DNA of 64,000 nucleotides from Magnetospirillum sp902729445 (GCF_902729445.1 NZ_CACVCE010000034.1:124001-188000), one strand, 5' to 3'; shown: positions 33,953 through 43,190, counted from the first letter of the stretch. Program-made: numbers and translations. The notes: a model not told the origin generated them from the letters alone.

Positions 33953-34159
33953 GAAAAACCCCAATCAAAGGCGTGTTGACATTCCTTCCGCCGGTTATAG
34001 CACACAGCCCCTTAACCTTGGGTGAACCGCATGCGCATTCTGGCCCTGACCGTGCGCGACCGCTCGCTGGCCGATTCCATCGCCTTCTTGCGCAAGAGCA
34101 TGGACGGGCGGTAGTCTCCGCCCGCCCCTTCTCGCGGGGAACAATCAGGGACCTGCCCC

Positions 34160-34741
34160 GTGGAAGCCTTTCTCGTCTCGACCTCCATCGTCGCCATCGC
34201 CGAAATCGGGGACAAGACCCAGTTGCTGGCCCTGCTGCTGGCGGCGCGGTTCCGTCGCCCCATCCCGATCATCGCCGGCATCTTTGTCGCCACCATCGCC
34301 AATCACGCCTTGGCCGCCCTGGTCGGGCAAGTGGTGTCGATGGCGGTGGGGCCCGAGATCATGCGGTGGGTTCTGGGTCTGTCCTTCATTGCCATGGGCC
34401 TGTGGATGCTGGTGCCCGACAGCGTCGATGACGAGGACGACCCGGTCAAACGCTCGCATGCGTCGGTGTTCCTGGCCACCACCATCGCCTTCTTCACCCT
34501 GGAAATGGGCGACAAGACCCAGATCGCCACCGTCGCCCTGGCGGCGCGCTATCTTGATGTGGTGGTGGTGGCGATGGGCACCACGCTGGGCATGATGATC
34601 GCCAACGTCCCGGCCGTGCTGCTGGGCAACGTCGCCGCCGAGAAGCTGCCCCTGAAGCTGGTCCATGCCGTCGCGGCCGCGATCTTCGTTCTGCTGGGAA
34701 TCTTGACCCTGATGGGATTCATGCCAAGCTTCGGCCAATAG
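34160..34741 (+). CDS. UPF0016/GDT1-family cation (Mn2+/Ca2+) exporter
   Basis: A 193-residue inner-membrane protein with six predicted helices in two repeats. Each repeat holds the signature E-x-GDKT: VAIAEIGDKTQLLALLLAAR and FFTLEMGDKTQIATVALAAR. Members in bacteria (MneA) and eukaryotes (TMEM165/GDT1) move Mn2+ or Ca2+. The start is a GTG. I looked for a yybP-ykoY manganese riboswitch upstream and did not see one. A cation-diffusion-facilitator-like gene follows after 11 nt. Confidence 0.9.
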   Translation: MEAFLVSTSIVAIAEIGDKTQLLALLLAARFRRPIPIIAGIFVATIANHALAALVGQVVSMAVGPEIMRWVLGLSFIAMGLWMLVPDSVDDEDDPVKRSHASVFLATTIAFFTLEMGDKTQIATVALAARYLDVVVVAMGTTLGMMIANVPAVLLGNVAAEKLPLKLVHAVAAAIFVLLGILTLMGFMPSFGQ

Positions 34742-34752
34742 CGGAGGCAGCC

Positions 34753-35367
34753 ATGGGATCTTGTTGCGGCGATCAATGCGGCAGCCCGCCCCCGTCCGGC
34801 TCGGGGCGGTTCCGCCGGGCCCTGTGGGTGGCCCTGGCGATCAACTCGTTGATGTTCCTGGTGGAAATCGGCGCGGGCATCGCCTCGGAATCCTCGTCGC
34901 TGCAGGCCGACGCCCTGGACTTCCTGGGCGACGCCGCCAATTACGGCGTCAGCCTGTTCGTGCTGGGCATGAGCCTGCGCCGCCGGGCGGCGGCCTCGAT
35001 GCTGAAGGGCGCCACCATGGCGGCGTTCGGTCTGTGGGTGGCGGGCAACACCCTCATGCACGCGGTCGCCGGCACCGTGCCCGAGGCCCCGGTCATGGGC
35101 GCCATCGGCGTGCTGGCCTTCATGGCCAATGTCGGCGTGGCGGTGATGCTGTACGCCTTCCGCGAAGGCGACAGCAACATGCGTTCGGTGTGGATCTGTT
35201 CGCGCAACGACGCCTTGGGCAACGTCGCGGTGATGGCGGCGGCCGGCGGCGTCTTGGCCTCGCAAACGGGCTGGCCCGACTTCGCGGTCGCGGCCATCAT
35301 GGCGGCGCTGGCGCTTTGGGGATCAATCCAGGTGCTGGGCCACGCCTGGCGCGAATGGCGGACTTGA
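34753..35367 (+). CDS. Cation diffusion facilitator-like transporter, membrane domain only
   Basis: A 204-residue CDF homologue. It has the transmembrane part (six helices) but no C-terminal cytoplasmic dimer domain, which in full CDF proteins adds about 90 residues. The site residues differ from zinc CDFs: ALDFLGD in helix 2 gives D-x3-D, and SRNDALGN in helix 5 gives D-x3-N. The N-terminus MGSCCGDQCG could bind a thiophilic metal. Ribosome site GGAGGCAGCC. Next to the UPF0016 exporter, so joint metal efflux is likely; the metal is unknown. Confidence 0.82.
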   Translation: MGSCCGDQCGSPPPSGSGRFRRALWVALAINSLMFLVEIGAGIASESSSLQADALDFLGDAANYGVSLFVLGMSLRRRAAASMLKGATMAAFGLWVAGNTLMHAVAGTVPEAPVMGAIGVLAFMANVGVAVMLYAFREGDSNMRSVWICSRNDALGNVAVMAAAGGVLASQTGWPDFAVAAIMAALALWGSIQVLGHAWREWRT

Positions 35368-35425
35368 TCAAGCCGCCCGCTTCGCCCATCGTGCTGAAAA
35401 CTTGCCAGAGAGGAAGGCCAGATCC

Positions 35426-35914
35426 ATGCCGTCGTTCGACATCGTTTCCAAGACCGAAATGGCCGAGGTGGACAACGCCCTGGCCGGCATCGTCCGCGAA
35501 GTCGCCACCCGCTTCGACTTCAAGGGCTCGAAATGCACCATCGAGCGCAAGGAACAGCTGATCACCATCATCGCCGACGACGATCTGAAGCTGAAGCAGA
35601 TGCATGAACTGGTGAAGGTCTATTTCACCCGCCGCAACGTCGACCCCAAGTCGCTGGATTTCACCAAGGCGCCGGAAAAGGCCTCGGGCAACACGCTTCG
35701 GCACGAGATCGCCATCAAGGAAGGCATCGACAAGGACCTGGCCAAGAATCTGGTCAAGCTGATCAAGGACAGCAAGATCAAGGTCCAGGCCGCCATCCAG
35801 GGCGACGAATTGCGGGTCACCGGCAAGAAGCGCGACGAGTTGCAGGAAGTGATCGCCCTGCTGCGCAAGGGCGAGCATGACCGCCCGCTGCAATTCGTCA
35901 ATTTTAGGGATTGA
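35426..35914 (+). CDS. yajQ: YajQ-family nucleotide-binding protein (UPF0234)
   Basis: A 162-residue protein, full length for the family: MPSFDIVSKTEMAEVDNALA at the N-terminus and EIAIKEGIDKDLAKNLVKLI centrally. YajQ has two RRM-like folds and in Xanthomonas binds cyclic di-GMP as an effector. The ATG at 35426 follows GAGGAAGG; an ATG 24 nt upstream is less likely. There is a diguanylate cyclase elsewhere in the window (14509), but no direct link can be shown. Confidence 0.95.
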   Translation: MPSFDIVSKTEMAEVDNALAGIVREVATRFDFKGSKCTIERKEQLITIIADDDLKLKQMHELVKVYFTRRNVDPKSLDFTKAPEKASGNTLRHEIAIKEGIDKDLAKNLVKLIKDSKIKVQAAIQGDELRVTGKKRDELQEVIALLRKGEHDRPLQFVNFRD

Positions 35915-35923
35915 GGGGGCGGA

Positions 35924-36316
35924 TTAGCGCTTGTGCATGGTCAGTTCGGCGATGAACGCGCCCCGGCTTTGGTGGCGCGCGGCCGCCAGATCGTCCAGCC
36001 GACGCAAGACCCGCTTGGGCAAGGTGATGTTGACCCGTTCGATGCTGTCATCGAACAAGGCGGAATCGAGCTCGATGATGCCGACGCTCCATCCCTCGTA
36101 ACCCGGCAGCGAGCGCGCGTCGGCCAGCCGAGACGGCGCGGGAATTTCCACCCCGGCATCCAGAGCCGCGTCGATCCATGCCGCCGCCGCTTCCACGGCC
36201 ACCTCCATCGCCTCGTCCAGGGTGTCGCCGGCCGAGAAGCAGCCCGGCAGATCGGGAACGACCACGCCAAACGCCGCATTGTCCGAGCCTTCCTCGATCA
36301 GGATGGGATAGCGCAT
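35924..36316 (-). CDS. hicB: HicB-family antitoxin with RHH domain
   Basis: A 130-residue antitoxin. The N-terminal partial RNase H-like fold is seen in GVVVPDLPGCFSAGDTLDEA, typical of HicB. The C-terminus RVNITLPKRVLRRLDDLAAA plus SRGAFIAEL is a ribbon-helix-helix DNA-binding domain for autoregulation. Its ATG shares one base with the stop of the toxin gene, so the two are translated together, toxin first, as usual for hicAB. Its end is 9 nt from the convergent yajQ stop. Confidence 0.92.
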   Translation of the reverse strand: MRYPILIEEGSDNAAFGVVVPDLPGCFSAGDTLDEAMEVAVEAAAAWIDAALDAGVEIPAPSRLADARSLPGYEGWSVGIIELDSALFDDSIERVNITLPKRVLRRLDDLAAARHQSRGAFIAELTMHKR

Positions 36317-36495
36317 CAAACACCTGCCTGTTTGCGGATCGCCACGACCAGCCCGGTCCCGAGATCCTTCTTCGGATGTGGAACGACCACGATGCCGGAC
36401 TTGATCGGATGCCGGAACACATGATGCGAGCCCCGAACCCGGTCCAGGACCCATCCATCGCCTTCCAGAAGGCGGATCAGCTCGGCGCTTTTCAT
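36316..36495 (-). CDS. hicA: HicA-family mRNA interferase toxin
   Basis: A 59-residue double-stranded-RNA-binding-fold toxin: MKSAELIRLLEGDGWVLDRV, then RGSHHVFRHP with the catalytic histidine, then GIVVVPHPKKDLGTGLVVAI. HicA cleaves mRNA and is neutralised by HicB. The sequence looks intact, so the pair is probably functional. An overlapping longer frame is a shadow. The pair sits between yajQ and ppdK with no mobile-element remains visible. Confidence 0.92.
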   Translation of the reverse strand: MKSAELIRLLEGDGWVLDRVRGSHHVFRHPIKSGIVVVPHPKKDLGTGLVVAIRKQAGV

Positions 36496-36547
36496 GACCC
36501 CTGACGCTACACGGCGCCGCCGCCAGTGTCAACGTTACACACCAAAC

Positions 36548-36576
36548 GAAAAAGCCCCGACCTTGCGGCCGGGGCT
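36548..36576 (-). terminator. Rho-independent terminator of ppdK
   Basis: On the minus strand GCCCCGGCC-GCAA-GGTCGGGGC is followed by five T. It lies 26 nt after the ppdK stop and separates ppdK from hicA. Confidence 0.85.
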
Positions 36577-36601
36577 TCTTCGTTTCCGGGCGACGGCCGC
36601 C

Positions 36602-39289
36602 TTACTTCGTCCCGCTGCCGCCTTCCTTGCCCAGCACCGCCTGGGCGGCGGCAAGCCGTGCGATCGGCACGCGATAGGGCGAGCACGACACGTAATCCAG
36701 CCCGACCTTCTGGCAGAAGCCGACCGAGCTGGGGTCGCCGCCATGCTCGCCGCAAATGCCGAGCTTCAGACCGGGCCGAGTGGCACGGCCGCGCTCGGCG
36801 GCGATCTTGATCAGCTCGCCCACACCGTCCTGGTCCAACTGGGCGAAGGGATCGTGCTCGTAGATGCCCTTGGCGCGATAGACTTCCAGGAACGGGCCGG
36901 AATCGTCGCGGCTCATGCCGAAGGTGGTCTGGGTCAGGTCGTTGGTGCCGAACGAGAAGAATTCGGCGGTGTTGGCGATGTCGCCGGCCATCAACGCCGC
37001 ACGCGGCAGCTCGATCATGGTGCCGACATGGTACTTGACGCTTTGGCCCATGGCGGCGAACACCTCGGCGGCGATCTTGTCGACCGCATCCTTCATCAGG
37101 TCCAGTTCCTTCTTGGCGCCGACCAGCGGGATCATCACCTCGGGCGTCACCGTACGGCCGGTTTCCTGCGAGACCGAGACCGCGGCCTCGAAAATGGCCT
37201 GGGCCTGCATCTCGTAGATTTCCGGATAGGTGATGCCCAGCCGGCAACCGCGATGGCCCAGCATCGGGTTGGATTCATGCAAGGACGCGTTGCGTGCCTT
37301 GACCGCCGCCACATCGACATTGGCCGCCTTGGCGATCTCGGCGATGTCGGCGTCGGTGTGGGGCAGGAACTCGTGCAGCGGCGGGTCCAGCAGGCGGATG
37401 GTCACCGGCAGGCCCTGCATGATGGTGAACAGATCGATGAAGTCCTGGCGCTGGAACGGCAAAAGCTTGGCCAGGGCAGCGCGGCGGCCCTTTTCGTCGG
37501 CGGCCAGGATCATCTCGCGCACCGCCAGGATGCGCTCGGGGGCGAAGAACATGTGCTCGGTGCGACACAGGCCGATGCCCTCGGCGCCGAACTTGCGCGC
37601 GGTGGCGGCGTCCAACGGCGTCTCGGCGTTGGTGCGCACCTTCATGGTGCGGATGGTATCGACCCATTCCATCAGCGTGGCGAAATCGCCGGTCAGTTCC
37701 GGCTGGATGGTCGGCACCGCGCCCAGGAACACCTCGCCGGTGCCGCCGTCCAGGGTGATGACGTCGCCTTCCGCCACCACCTTGCCGGCGACCTTGAAGC
37801 TCTTGGCTGCGTAATCGACGCGGATATCGCCGGCGCCCGCGACGCAAGGCGTGCCCATGCCGCGCGCCACCACGGCGGCGTGGCTGGTCATGCCGCCCCG
37901 GGTGGTCAGGATGCCTTCGGACACATGCATGCCGCCGATATCTTCCGGGCTGGTCTCGATGCGGACCAGGATGACCTTCTCCTTGCGGTCCTTGACCCAC
38001 TTCTCGGCGTCCTCGGCCGAGAACACCACCTTGCCCGAAGCCGCGCCCGGGCTGGCCGGCAGGCCGCGCGCCAGCATGGTGCGCGACGCCTTGGGGTCGA
38101 GCGTCGGGTGCAGCAACTGGTCCAAGGCCGCCGGATCGATGCGGCCGATGGCGTCCTTACGGGTGATCAGGCCTTCGCGGGCCATGTCCACGGCGATCTT
38201 CAAGGCCGCCTTGGTGGTGCGCTTGCCGGTGCGGGTCTGCAGCATCCACAGGCGGCCCTGCTGGACCGTGAACTCCATGTCCTGCATGTCCTTGTAGTGG
38301 GCTTCCAGCTTGTGGCGGATGGCGTTCAGTTCCTTGAACACCACCGGCATCGCCTCTTCCATGCTGGGCAGGTCGGAACGCTGCAGCTCGCGGCCGTGGA
38401 TGGTCAGCTGCTGCGGCGTGCGGATGCCGGCGACCACGTCCTCGCCCTGGGCGTTGATCAGGAACTCGCCATAGAAATCGTTGTCGCCGGTCGAGGGGTC
38501 GCGGGTGAAGCACACGCCGGTACAGCAATCCTCGCCCATATTGCCGAACACCATGGCCTGGACGTTGACGGCGGTGCCCCAGCTTTCGGGAATGTCGTGC
38601 AGGCGGCGATAGGTGATGGCGCGCTGGTTCATCCAGCTGCCGAACACCGCGCCGACGGCGCCCCACAATTGTTCATGGACGTCTTGCGGGAACGGCCGGC
38701 CCAGGGCGGCCTTGACCTTGTCCTTGTACTTGGCGACCACCTTCTTCCAATCGTCGGCGGACAGTTCGGTGTCCAGCTTGACGTTCCGGTCGTCCTTGGC
38801 CTCTTCCAGGATTTCCTCGAAATGGTGATGGTCGACGCCCAACACCACGTCGGAATACATCTGGATGAAGCGGCGATAGGAATCATAGGCGAAGCGGGCA
38901 TCGCCCGAGCGCTTGGCCAGACCTTCGACCGACACGTCGTTCAGGCCGAGATTGAGGATGGTGTCCATCATGCCGGGCATCGAGGCCCGGGCGCCCGAGC
39001 GCACCGACACCAAGAGCGGATTGACCTGGTCGCCGAACTTGGCGCCCATGATCTGCTCGACGGTGGCCAGCGCCGCCATCACCTGATCCTGCAATCCCTC
39101 GGGATAGGTGTTGCCGTTCTGGTAGTAAAAGGTGCAAGCCTCGGTGGGAATGGTGAAGCCCGGCGGCACCGGGATGCCCAGATTGGCCATTTCGGCCAGA
39201 TTGGCCCCCTTGCCGCCCAGCAGGTTCTTCATGTCCGAGCGCCCCTCGGCGCGGCCACCACCGAAGCTGTAGACCCACTTACTGCTCAT
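36602..39289 (-). CDS. ppdK: Pyruvate, phosphate dikinase
   Basis: An 895-residue enzyme interconverting pyruvate + ATP + Pi and phosphoenolpyruvate + AMP + PPi. The ATP-grasp domain starts with LLGGKGANLAEMANLGIPVP, the swivelling phosphohistidine is in GGMTSHAAVVARGMGTPCVA (about 462-481), and the PEP/pyruvate barrel has MLGHRGCRLGITYPEIYEMQ and the cysteine of LGICGEHGGDP. All are complete. The ATG follows AAGGAAGGGA. It is downstream of glyQ-glyS on the same strand, with its own terminator. Confidence 0.97.
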   Translation of the reverse strand: MSSKWVYSFGGGRAEGRSDMKNLLGGKGANLAEMANLGIPVPPGFTIPTEACTFYYQNGNTYPEGLQDQVMAALATVEQIMGAKFGDQVNPLLVSVRSGARASMPGMMDTILNLGLNDVSVEGLAKRSGDARFAYDSYRRFIQMYSDVVLGVDHHHFEEILEEAKDDRNVKLDTELSADDWKKVVAKYKDKVKAALGRPFPQDVHEQLWGAVGAVFGSWMNQRAITYRRLHDIPESWGTAVNVQAMVFGNMGEDCCTGVCFTRDPSTGDNDFYGEFLINAQGEDVVAGIRTPQQLTIHGRELQRSDLPSMEEAMPVVFKELNAIRHKLEAHYKDMQDMEFTVQQGRLWMLQTRTGKRTTKAALKIAVDMAREGLITRKDAIGRIDPAALDQLLHPTLDPKASRTMLARGLPASPGAASGKVVFSAEDAEKWVKDRKEKVILVRIETSPEDIGGMHVSEGILTTRGGMTSHAAVVARGMGTPCVAGAGDIRVDYAAKSFKVAGKVVAEGDVITLDGGTGEVFLGAVPTIQPELTGDFATLMEWVDTIRTMKVRTNAETPLDAATARKFGAEGIGLCRTEHMFFAPERILAVREMILAADEKGRRAALAKLLPFQRQDFIDLFTIMQGLPVTIRLLDPPLHEFLPHTDADIAEIAKAANVDVAAVKARNASLHESNPMLGHRGCRLGITYPEIYEMQAQAIFEAAVSVSQETGRTVTPEVMIPLVGAKKELDLMKDAVDKIAAEVFAAMGQSVKYHVGTMIELPRAALMAGDIANTAEFFSFGTNDLTQTTFGMSRDDSGPFLEVYRAKGIYEHDPFAQLDQDGVGELIKIAAERGRATRPGLKLGICGEHGGDPSSVGFCQKVGLDYVSCSPYRVPIARLAAAQAVLGKEGGSGTK

Positions 39290-39332
39290 GGTACGTCCCT
39301 TCCTTAAGCGTTATCCGGCGTCCCAAGGGGTG

Positions 39333-39352
39333 GCGGGGGTTGGTTCCCCCGC
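39333..39352 (-). terminator. Hairpin between glyS and ppdK
   Basis: GCGGGGG-TTGGTT-CCCCCGC lies 15 nt after the glyS stop, but no T-tract follows on the minus strand. It is either a weak terminator or an mRNA processing/stability structure that lets some transcripts reach ppdK. Confidence 0.35.
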
Positions 39353-39366
39353 ATCCGATATTATGA

Positions 39367-41439
39367 TCAGCCTTCGACCTTCGAGAAATCGGCCACCTCG
39401 CCCAGCGCGGCGCCGATCTCGGCCAGAAGCTTCAGACGGTTGACGCGCAATGCCGGTTCGTCGGCATTGACCGTCACGCTTTCGAAGAAAGCATCCACCG
39501 GACGGCGCAACCTTGCAAGAGCCGCCATCGCCGTCGAGAAATCTTCCGCCTTCAAGGCCAGGGCCGCCGCCTGGCGAACCTCGGCCAGGGCCGCCGCCAG
39601 GGCGGTTTCCTCGGGCTGCTTCAGGGCCTTGGCATCGGCCGAACCGACATAGGACACGCCGTCCTTCTTTTCCTCGATCCGCACGATATTGGCTGCGCGG
39701 CGATAGGCCACCAGAAGGTTCGAGCCGTCATCCGAGGCCAGGAAATCCGACAAGGCCTGGACCCGGGCCAGCAGGCGGACCAGATCGTCCTCGTCGCCCA
39801 GGCTGAACACCGCGTTGACCAGATCGTGGCGCACGCCCTTTTCCTTCAGGTGCACCTTCAGGCGATCGGCGAAGAAGTCCAACAGGTCGTTGGCGACCAT
39901 CTTGGCCTCGCCGTTCAACTGGCCCGGCGAATACTGGGCGTGGGCGAACTGGAACAGCTGGAACAAAGGCAGGCGCAGGCCGTTTTCCACCACCAGGCGA
40001 ATGATGCCCAGGGCTGCGCGGCGCAGCGCGAACGGGTCCTTCGAGCCGGTCGGCTTTTCGTCGATGCCGAAGAAGCCGACCAGGCTGTCGATCTTGTCGG
40101 CCAGGGCGACGCACACCGACAGCGGCGCGGTCGGCACGCCGTCGCTTGGGCCTTGCGGCGAGTAATGGGCGGCGATGGCGTCGGCGATGTCCGGCTTCTC
40201 GCCGTCATGCAGGGCGTAGTAACGCCCCATGATGCCCTGCAGTTCGGGGAACTCGCCGACCATCTCGGTCGACAGGTCGGCCTTGGCCAGTTGGGCTGCG
40301 CGCGCCGCATCGTTGGCGTGGGCGTCAGGCACGAAGGCGGTCAGGTGACGCGCCAGTTCGACCATGCGGGCGACCTTGTCGGCCATGGTGCCCAGCTTGG
40401 CATAGAACAGCCGCTCGGCCAGCTTGGGCAGGCGCGAATCCAGCCGGGCCTTGCGGTCGGTGTCCCAGAAGAAGGCGGCGTCGGACAGACGGGCGCGCAG
40501 GACCCGCTGGTTGCCGGCCACCACCTGGGCGCCGCCATCAGCGGTGACCATGTTCGAGGTCACCAGGAAGCGCGGCGCCAGAGAACCGTCGGCCTTCAGG
40601 GCCGAGAAATACTTCTGGTGCGCCCGCATCGAGGTGATCAGCACCTCGGCCGGCACGCCCATGAACTTGGAATCGATGGTGCCGACCAGGATGGTGGGCC
40701 ATTCGACCAGGCCGGTGACCTCGGCCAGCAGGCCGTCATCGACCTTCAGGGTCAGGCCTTCCTTGGCCACCGCCGCCTCGGCCTGGCGCAGGATGTCGTG
40801 GCGGCGCTCGAACGGGTCCAGCATCACCTTGGCGTTGGCCAGCCGGGCGGCATAATCGGCGAAATCCTTGACCGCGAAGCGGGCCGGAGCCAGGAACCGA
40901 TGGCCCTCGGTGCTGTCGCCAGCCTGGATCGGCCCGAACGACACCGGCACCACGGCCCCATTGAACAGGCACAGGATCGATTGGATCGGCCGGACCCAGC
41001 GCACGGAATTGGCGCCCCAGCGCATGGATTTCGGCCACGGGAACTCGGCCATCGCCGTCTCGACCGCTTCCTTGATCACCTCGGGCGTGGCGCGGCCCTT
41101 CTTCTCGATATTGGCGAACCAGAACTCGCCCTTGCCGGTGTCGCGCTTTTCCAGCTGCTCCAGCGTCAGGCCGGTCGAAGCCAGGAAGCCGGCCATCGCC
41201 TGCTCAGGCGCGCCGACGCGCGGGCCGCGCCGCTCTTCCTTGACGTCGGGGCCGGCCAGCGGCAGTCCCTCGACCACCAGCACCAGACGGCGCGGGGTGA
41301 CGAAGCTTTTGGCGGCGTCGAAGGTCAGGCCGTTCTTGGCCAGCCCGTCGGTCACCAGCTTGTGCAGGGACTCGGAAGCACCGGCCTGCATGCGGGCGGG
41401 GATTTCCTCGGAAAAGATTTCCAGCAGCAATTCAGCCAT
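39367..41439 (-). CDS. glyS: Glycine--tRNA ligase beta subunit
   Basis: A 690-residue subunit of the bacterial alpha2-beta2 glycyl-tRNA synthetase. It begins MAELLLEIFSEEIPARMQAG and contains the HD-like domain and a C-terminal anticodon-binding region, as the family does. It starts 3 nt after the glyQ stop, so the pair is cotranslated. The length is normal. Confidence 0.97.
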   Translation of the reverse strand: MAELLLEIFSEEIPARMQAGASESLHKLVTDGLAKNGLTFDAAKSFVTPRRLVLVVEGLPLAGPDVKEERRGPRVGAPEQAMAGFLASTGLTLEQLEKRDTGKGEFWFANIEKKGRATPEVIKEAVETAMAEFPWPKSMRWGANSVRWVRPIQSILCLFNGAVVPVSFGPIQAGDSTEGHRFLAPARFAVKDFADYAARLANAKVMLDPFERRHDILRQAEAAVAKEGLTLKVDDGLLAEVTGLVEWPTILVGTIDSKFMGVPAEVLITSMRAHQKYFSALKADGSLAPRFLVTSNMVTADGGAQVVAGNQRVLRARLSDAAFFWDTDRKARLDSRLPKLAERLFYAKLGTMADKVARMVELARHLTAFVPDAHANDAARAAQLAKADLSTEMVGEFPELQGIMGRYYALHDGEKPDIADAIAAHYSPQGPSDGVPTAPLSVCVALADKIDSLVGFFGIDEKPTGSKDPFALRRAALGIIRLVVENGLRLPLFQLFQFAHAQYSPGQLNGEAKMVANDLLDFFADRLKVHLKEKGVRHDLVNAVFSLGDEDDLVRLLARVQALSDFLASDDGSNLLVAYRRAANIVRIEEKKDGVSYVGSADAKALKQPEETALAAALAEVRQAAALALKAEDFSTAMAALARLRRPVDAFFESVTVNADEPALRVNRLKLLAEIGAALGEVADFSKVEG

Positions 41440-41442
41440 CGG

Positions 41443-42321
41443 TCAGGCCCCCTTCGCCTGGGTGGCGAGCCAGCCTTCGCAGCAAGCCTTGGCCAGCGCG
41501 CGAACCCGGCCGATATAGCTTTGCCGCTCGGTCACCGAGATGACGCCGCGCGCGTCCAGCAGATTGAAACGATGCGACGCCTTGATGCACTGGTCATAGG
41601 CCGGCAGCGCCAGATTGGCCCGCAGCAGGGCCTGGCATTCCTTTTCGGCATCGACGAAGTGCTGGTACAGCATGTCGGTGTCGGCATGTTCGAAATTATG
41701 GGCGGAATATTCCTGCTCGGCCTGCAGGAAGACGTCGCCATAGGAAACGCCGTCGCCGTTGAAATCCAGGTCATAGACGTTCTCGACGCCCTGGATGTAC
41801 ATGGCCAGACGCTCCAGCCCATAGGTCAGCTCGACGGCGACGGGGTCGCACTCGATGCCGCCCACCTGCTGGAAATAGGTGAATTGCGTCACCTCCATGC
41901 CGTCGCACCACACTTCCCAGCCCAGACCCCAGGCGCCCAGGGTCGGGCTTTCCCAATCGTCCTCGACGAAGCGGATATCGTGCGACAACGGGTCGATGCC
42001 CAGGCGCTTCAGGCTTTCCAGGTACAGTTCCTGCGAATTCTGCGGGCTGGGCTTCAGCAGCACCTGATACTGATAGTAATGCTGCAGACGGTTGGGATTC
42101 TCGCCATAGCGGCCATCCTTGGGCCGGCGCGACGGCTGGACATAGGCGCACTTCCAGGGCTTCGGCCCCAAGGCCCGCAGGGTCGTCGCCGGATGAAAGG
42201 TTCCGGCGCCCACTTCCATGTCATAGGGCTGCAGGATCAGGCAGCCCTGCTCGGCCCAGAAATTCTGAAGGGTCAGGATGAGTTGCTGGAAGCTGGGCTT
42301 CTTCGTACCGCTGTGGCCCAT
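41443..42321 (-). CDS. glyQ: Glycine--tRNA ligase alpha subunit
   Basis: The 292-residue catalytic subunit. SFQQLILTLQNFWAEQGCLI and QPYDMEVGAGTFHPATTLRA are the family N-terminus; motif-2-like and ATP-site residues follow. The ATG at 42321 is preferred; an in-frame start 42 nt upstream adds residues not found in the family. First gene of glyQ-glyS; the upstream region is shared with the divergent LexA-controlled cassette. Confidence 0.97.
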   Translation of the reverse strand: MGHSGTKKPSFQQLILTLQNFWAEQGCLILQPYDMEVGAGTFHPATTLRALGPKPWKCAYVQPSRRPKDGRYGENPNRLQHYYQYQVLLKPSPQNSQELYLESLKRLGIDPLSHDIRFVEDDWESPTLGAWGLGWEVWCDGMEVTQFTYFQQVGGIECDPVAVELTYGLERLAMYIQGVENVYDLDFNGDGVSYGDVFLQAEQEYSAHNFEHADTDMLYQHFVDAEKECQALLRANLALPAYDQCIKASHRFNLLDARGVISVTERQSYIGRVRALAKACCEGWLATQAKGA

Positions 42322-42432
42322 GAGAATCGCCGTCTTTCGGAAAGTGGATGAAAGGACTGGCAAACCCTAACCAGCCCCCCGGTTCCGGTCAAGGGCGCCC
42401 GTGTCGAGCCCCCTTGACTCGAAAGTCGAATT

Positions 42433-42447
42433 GTTCGCAGAATGTTC
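42433..42447 (+). promoter_or_regulatory. LexA box (SOS) before imuA
   Basis: GTTC-GCAGAAT-GTTC is a perfect alphaproteobacterial LexA site (GTTC-N7-GTTC), 24 nt before the imuA start. A possible -35, TTGACT, is at 42414-42419, so LexA would sit between the promoter elements. A near-match GAAC-N8-GAAC follows at 42451-42466 but has the wrong spacing. Confidence 0.85.
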
Positions 42448-42470
42448 CGTGAACAGATTCGTGAACCGCC

Positions 42471-43190
42471 ATGCCGAATGCCGATTTCGCCCAATTGCGC
42501 GCCCGCTTCGCGCCCCAGGACCGGGGCGACGATCACAAGGCCCTGCCCTTGGGCCTGCCCGCGATCGACCGCGCCCTGCCGTGGGGCGGGCTGGCGCTGG
42601 GGGGGCTGCACGACGTCGCCGATCCGGGCGATGCGTGCGCGCCGGGCTTTTGCGCCTGGCTGGCGGGCCGGGCCGCCCAGGCGCTGCGCCGTCCGGTCCT
42701 GTGGCTGGCGGCCGGTTCCTTGCCCTATGCCCCGGCCCTGGCCGCCCTGGGCTTGCCGCCGCGCCGATTGGTGACGGTTCAGGCCCGGCGCCCCGCCGAC
42801 GCCCTGTGGGCGACCGAGGAAGCGGCGCGCTGCCCTGGCCTGGCCGCCATCATCGCCGAACTGGCGGTGCCCGACCTGATCGCGGCGCGGCGCCTGCACC
42901 TGGCCGCCCAGGCCGGCGGCACCATGCTGGTGCTGCTCAATCGCGGCGCGCCGGTGCCCAACGCCCTGACCCGCTGGCGGGTCGATCCGCGCCCGACCGA
43001 CGCCCGTGCCCCGGCGCCGGGCCGGGCGGTGTGGCGGCTGGCCCTGACCCGCTGCCGGGGCACCGCCCTGGCCGCCGATTCCGCCTTGTCCTGGGATGTG
43101 GAGTGGTGTGATGCGACGGGTAATCTTCGTCTGGCTGCCGGATCTGGCGACCGAGCGGCTGCGCCGCACTGGCTGCGCGCCGCCGGATAG
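42471..43190 (+). CDS. imuA: ImuA, SOS mutagenesis accessory protein
   Basis: A 239-residue RecA/SulA-like protein: ALPWGGLALGGLHDVADPGD near the N-terminus and ARRLHLAAQAGGTMLVLLNR later. ImuA and ImuB are needed with DnaE2 for damage-induced mutagenesis in many bacteria lacking umuDC. The Walker A region is degenerate. It overlaps imuB by 80 nt and is the first gene below the LexA box. Confidence 0.88.
   Translation: MPNADFAQLRARFAPQDRGDDHKALPLGLPAIDRALPWGGLALGGLHDVADPGDACAPGFCAWLAGRAAQALRRPVLWLAAGSLPYAPALAALGLPPRRLVTVQARRPADALWATEEAARCPGLAAIIAELAVPDLIAARRLHLAAQAGGTMLVLLNRGAPVPNALTRWRVDPRPTDARAPAPGRAVWRLALTRCRGTALAADSALSWDVEWCDATGNLRLAAGSGDRAAAPHWLRAAG

Noticed and set aside
34031..34114. 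27-codon ORF (MRILALTVRDRSLADSIAFL start) before the UPF0016 gene
   Set aside because: No convincing ribosome site and no recognisable product; it could be a leader but nothing supports it.
33965..34159. Manganese (yybP-ykoY) riboswitch before the UPF0016 exporter
   Set aside because: I looked for the conserved three-way-junction core and did not find it.
42451..42466. Second LexA box before imuA
   Set aside because: GAAC halves are separated by 8 nt instead of 7, so it is not a proper site.
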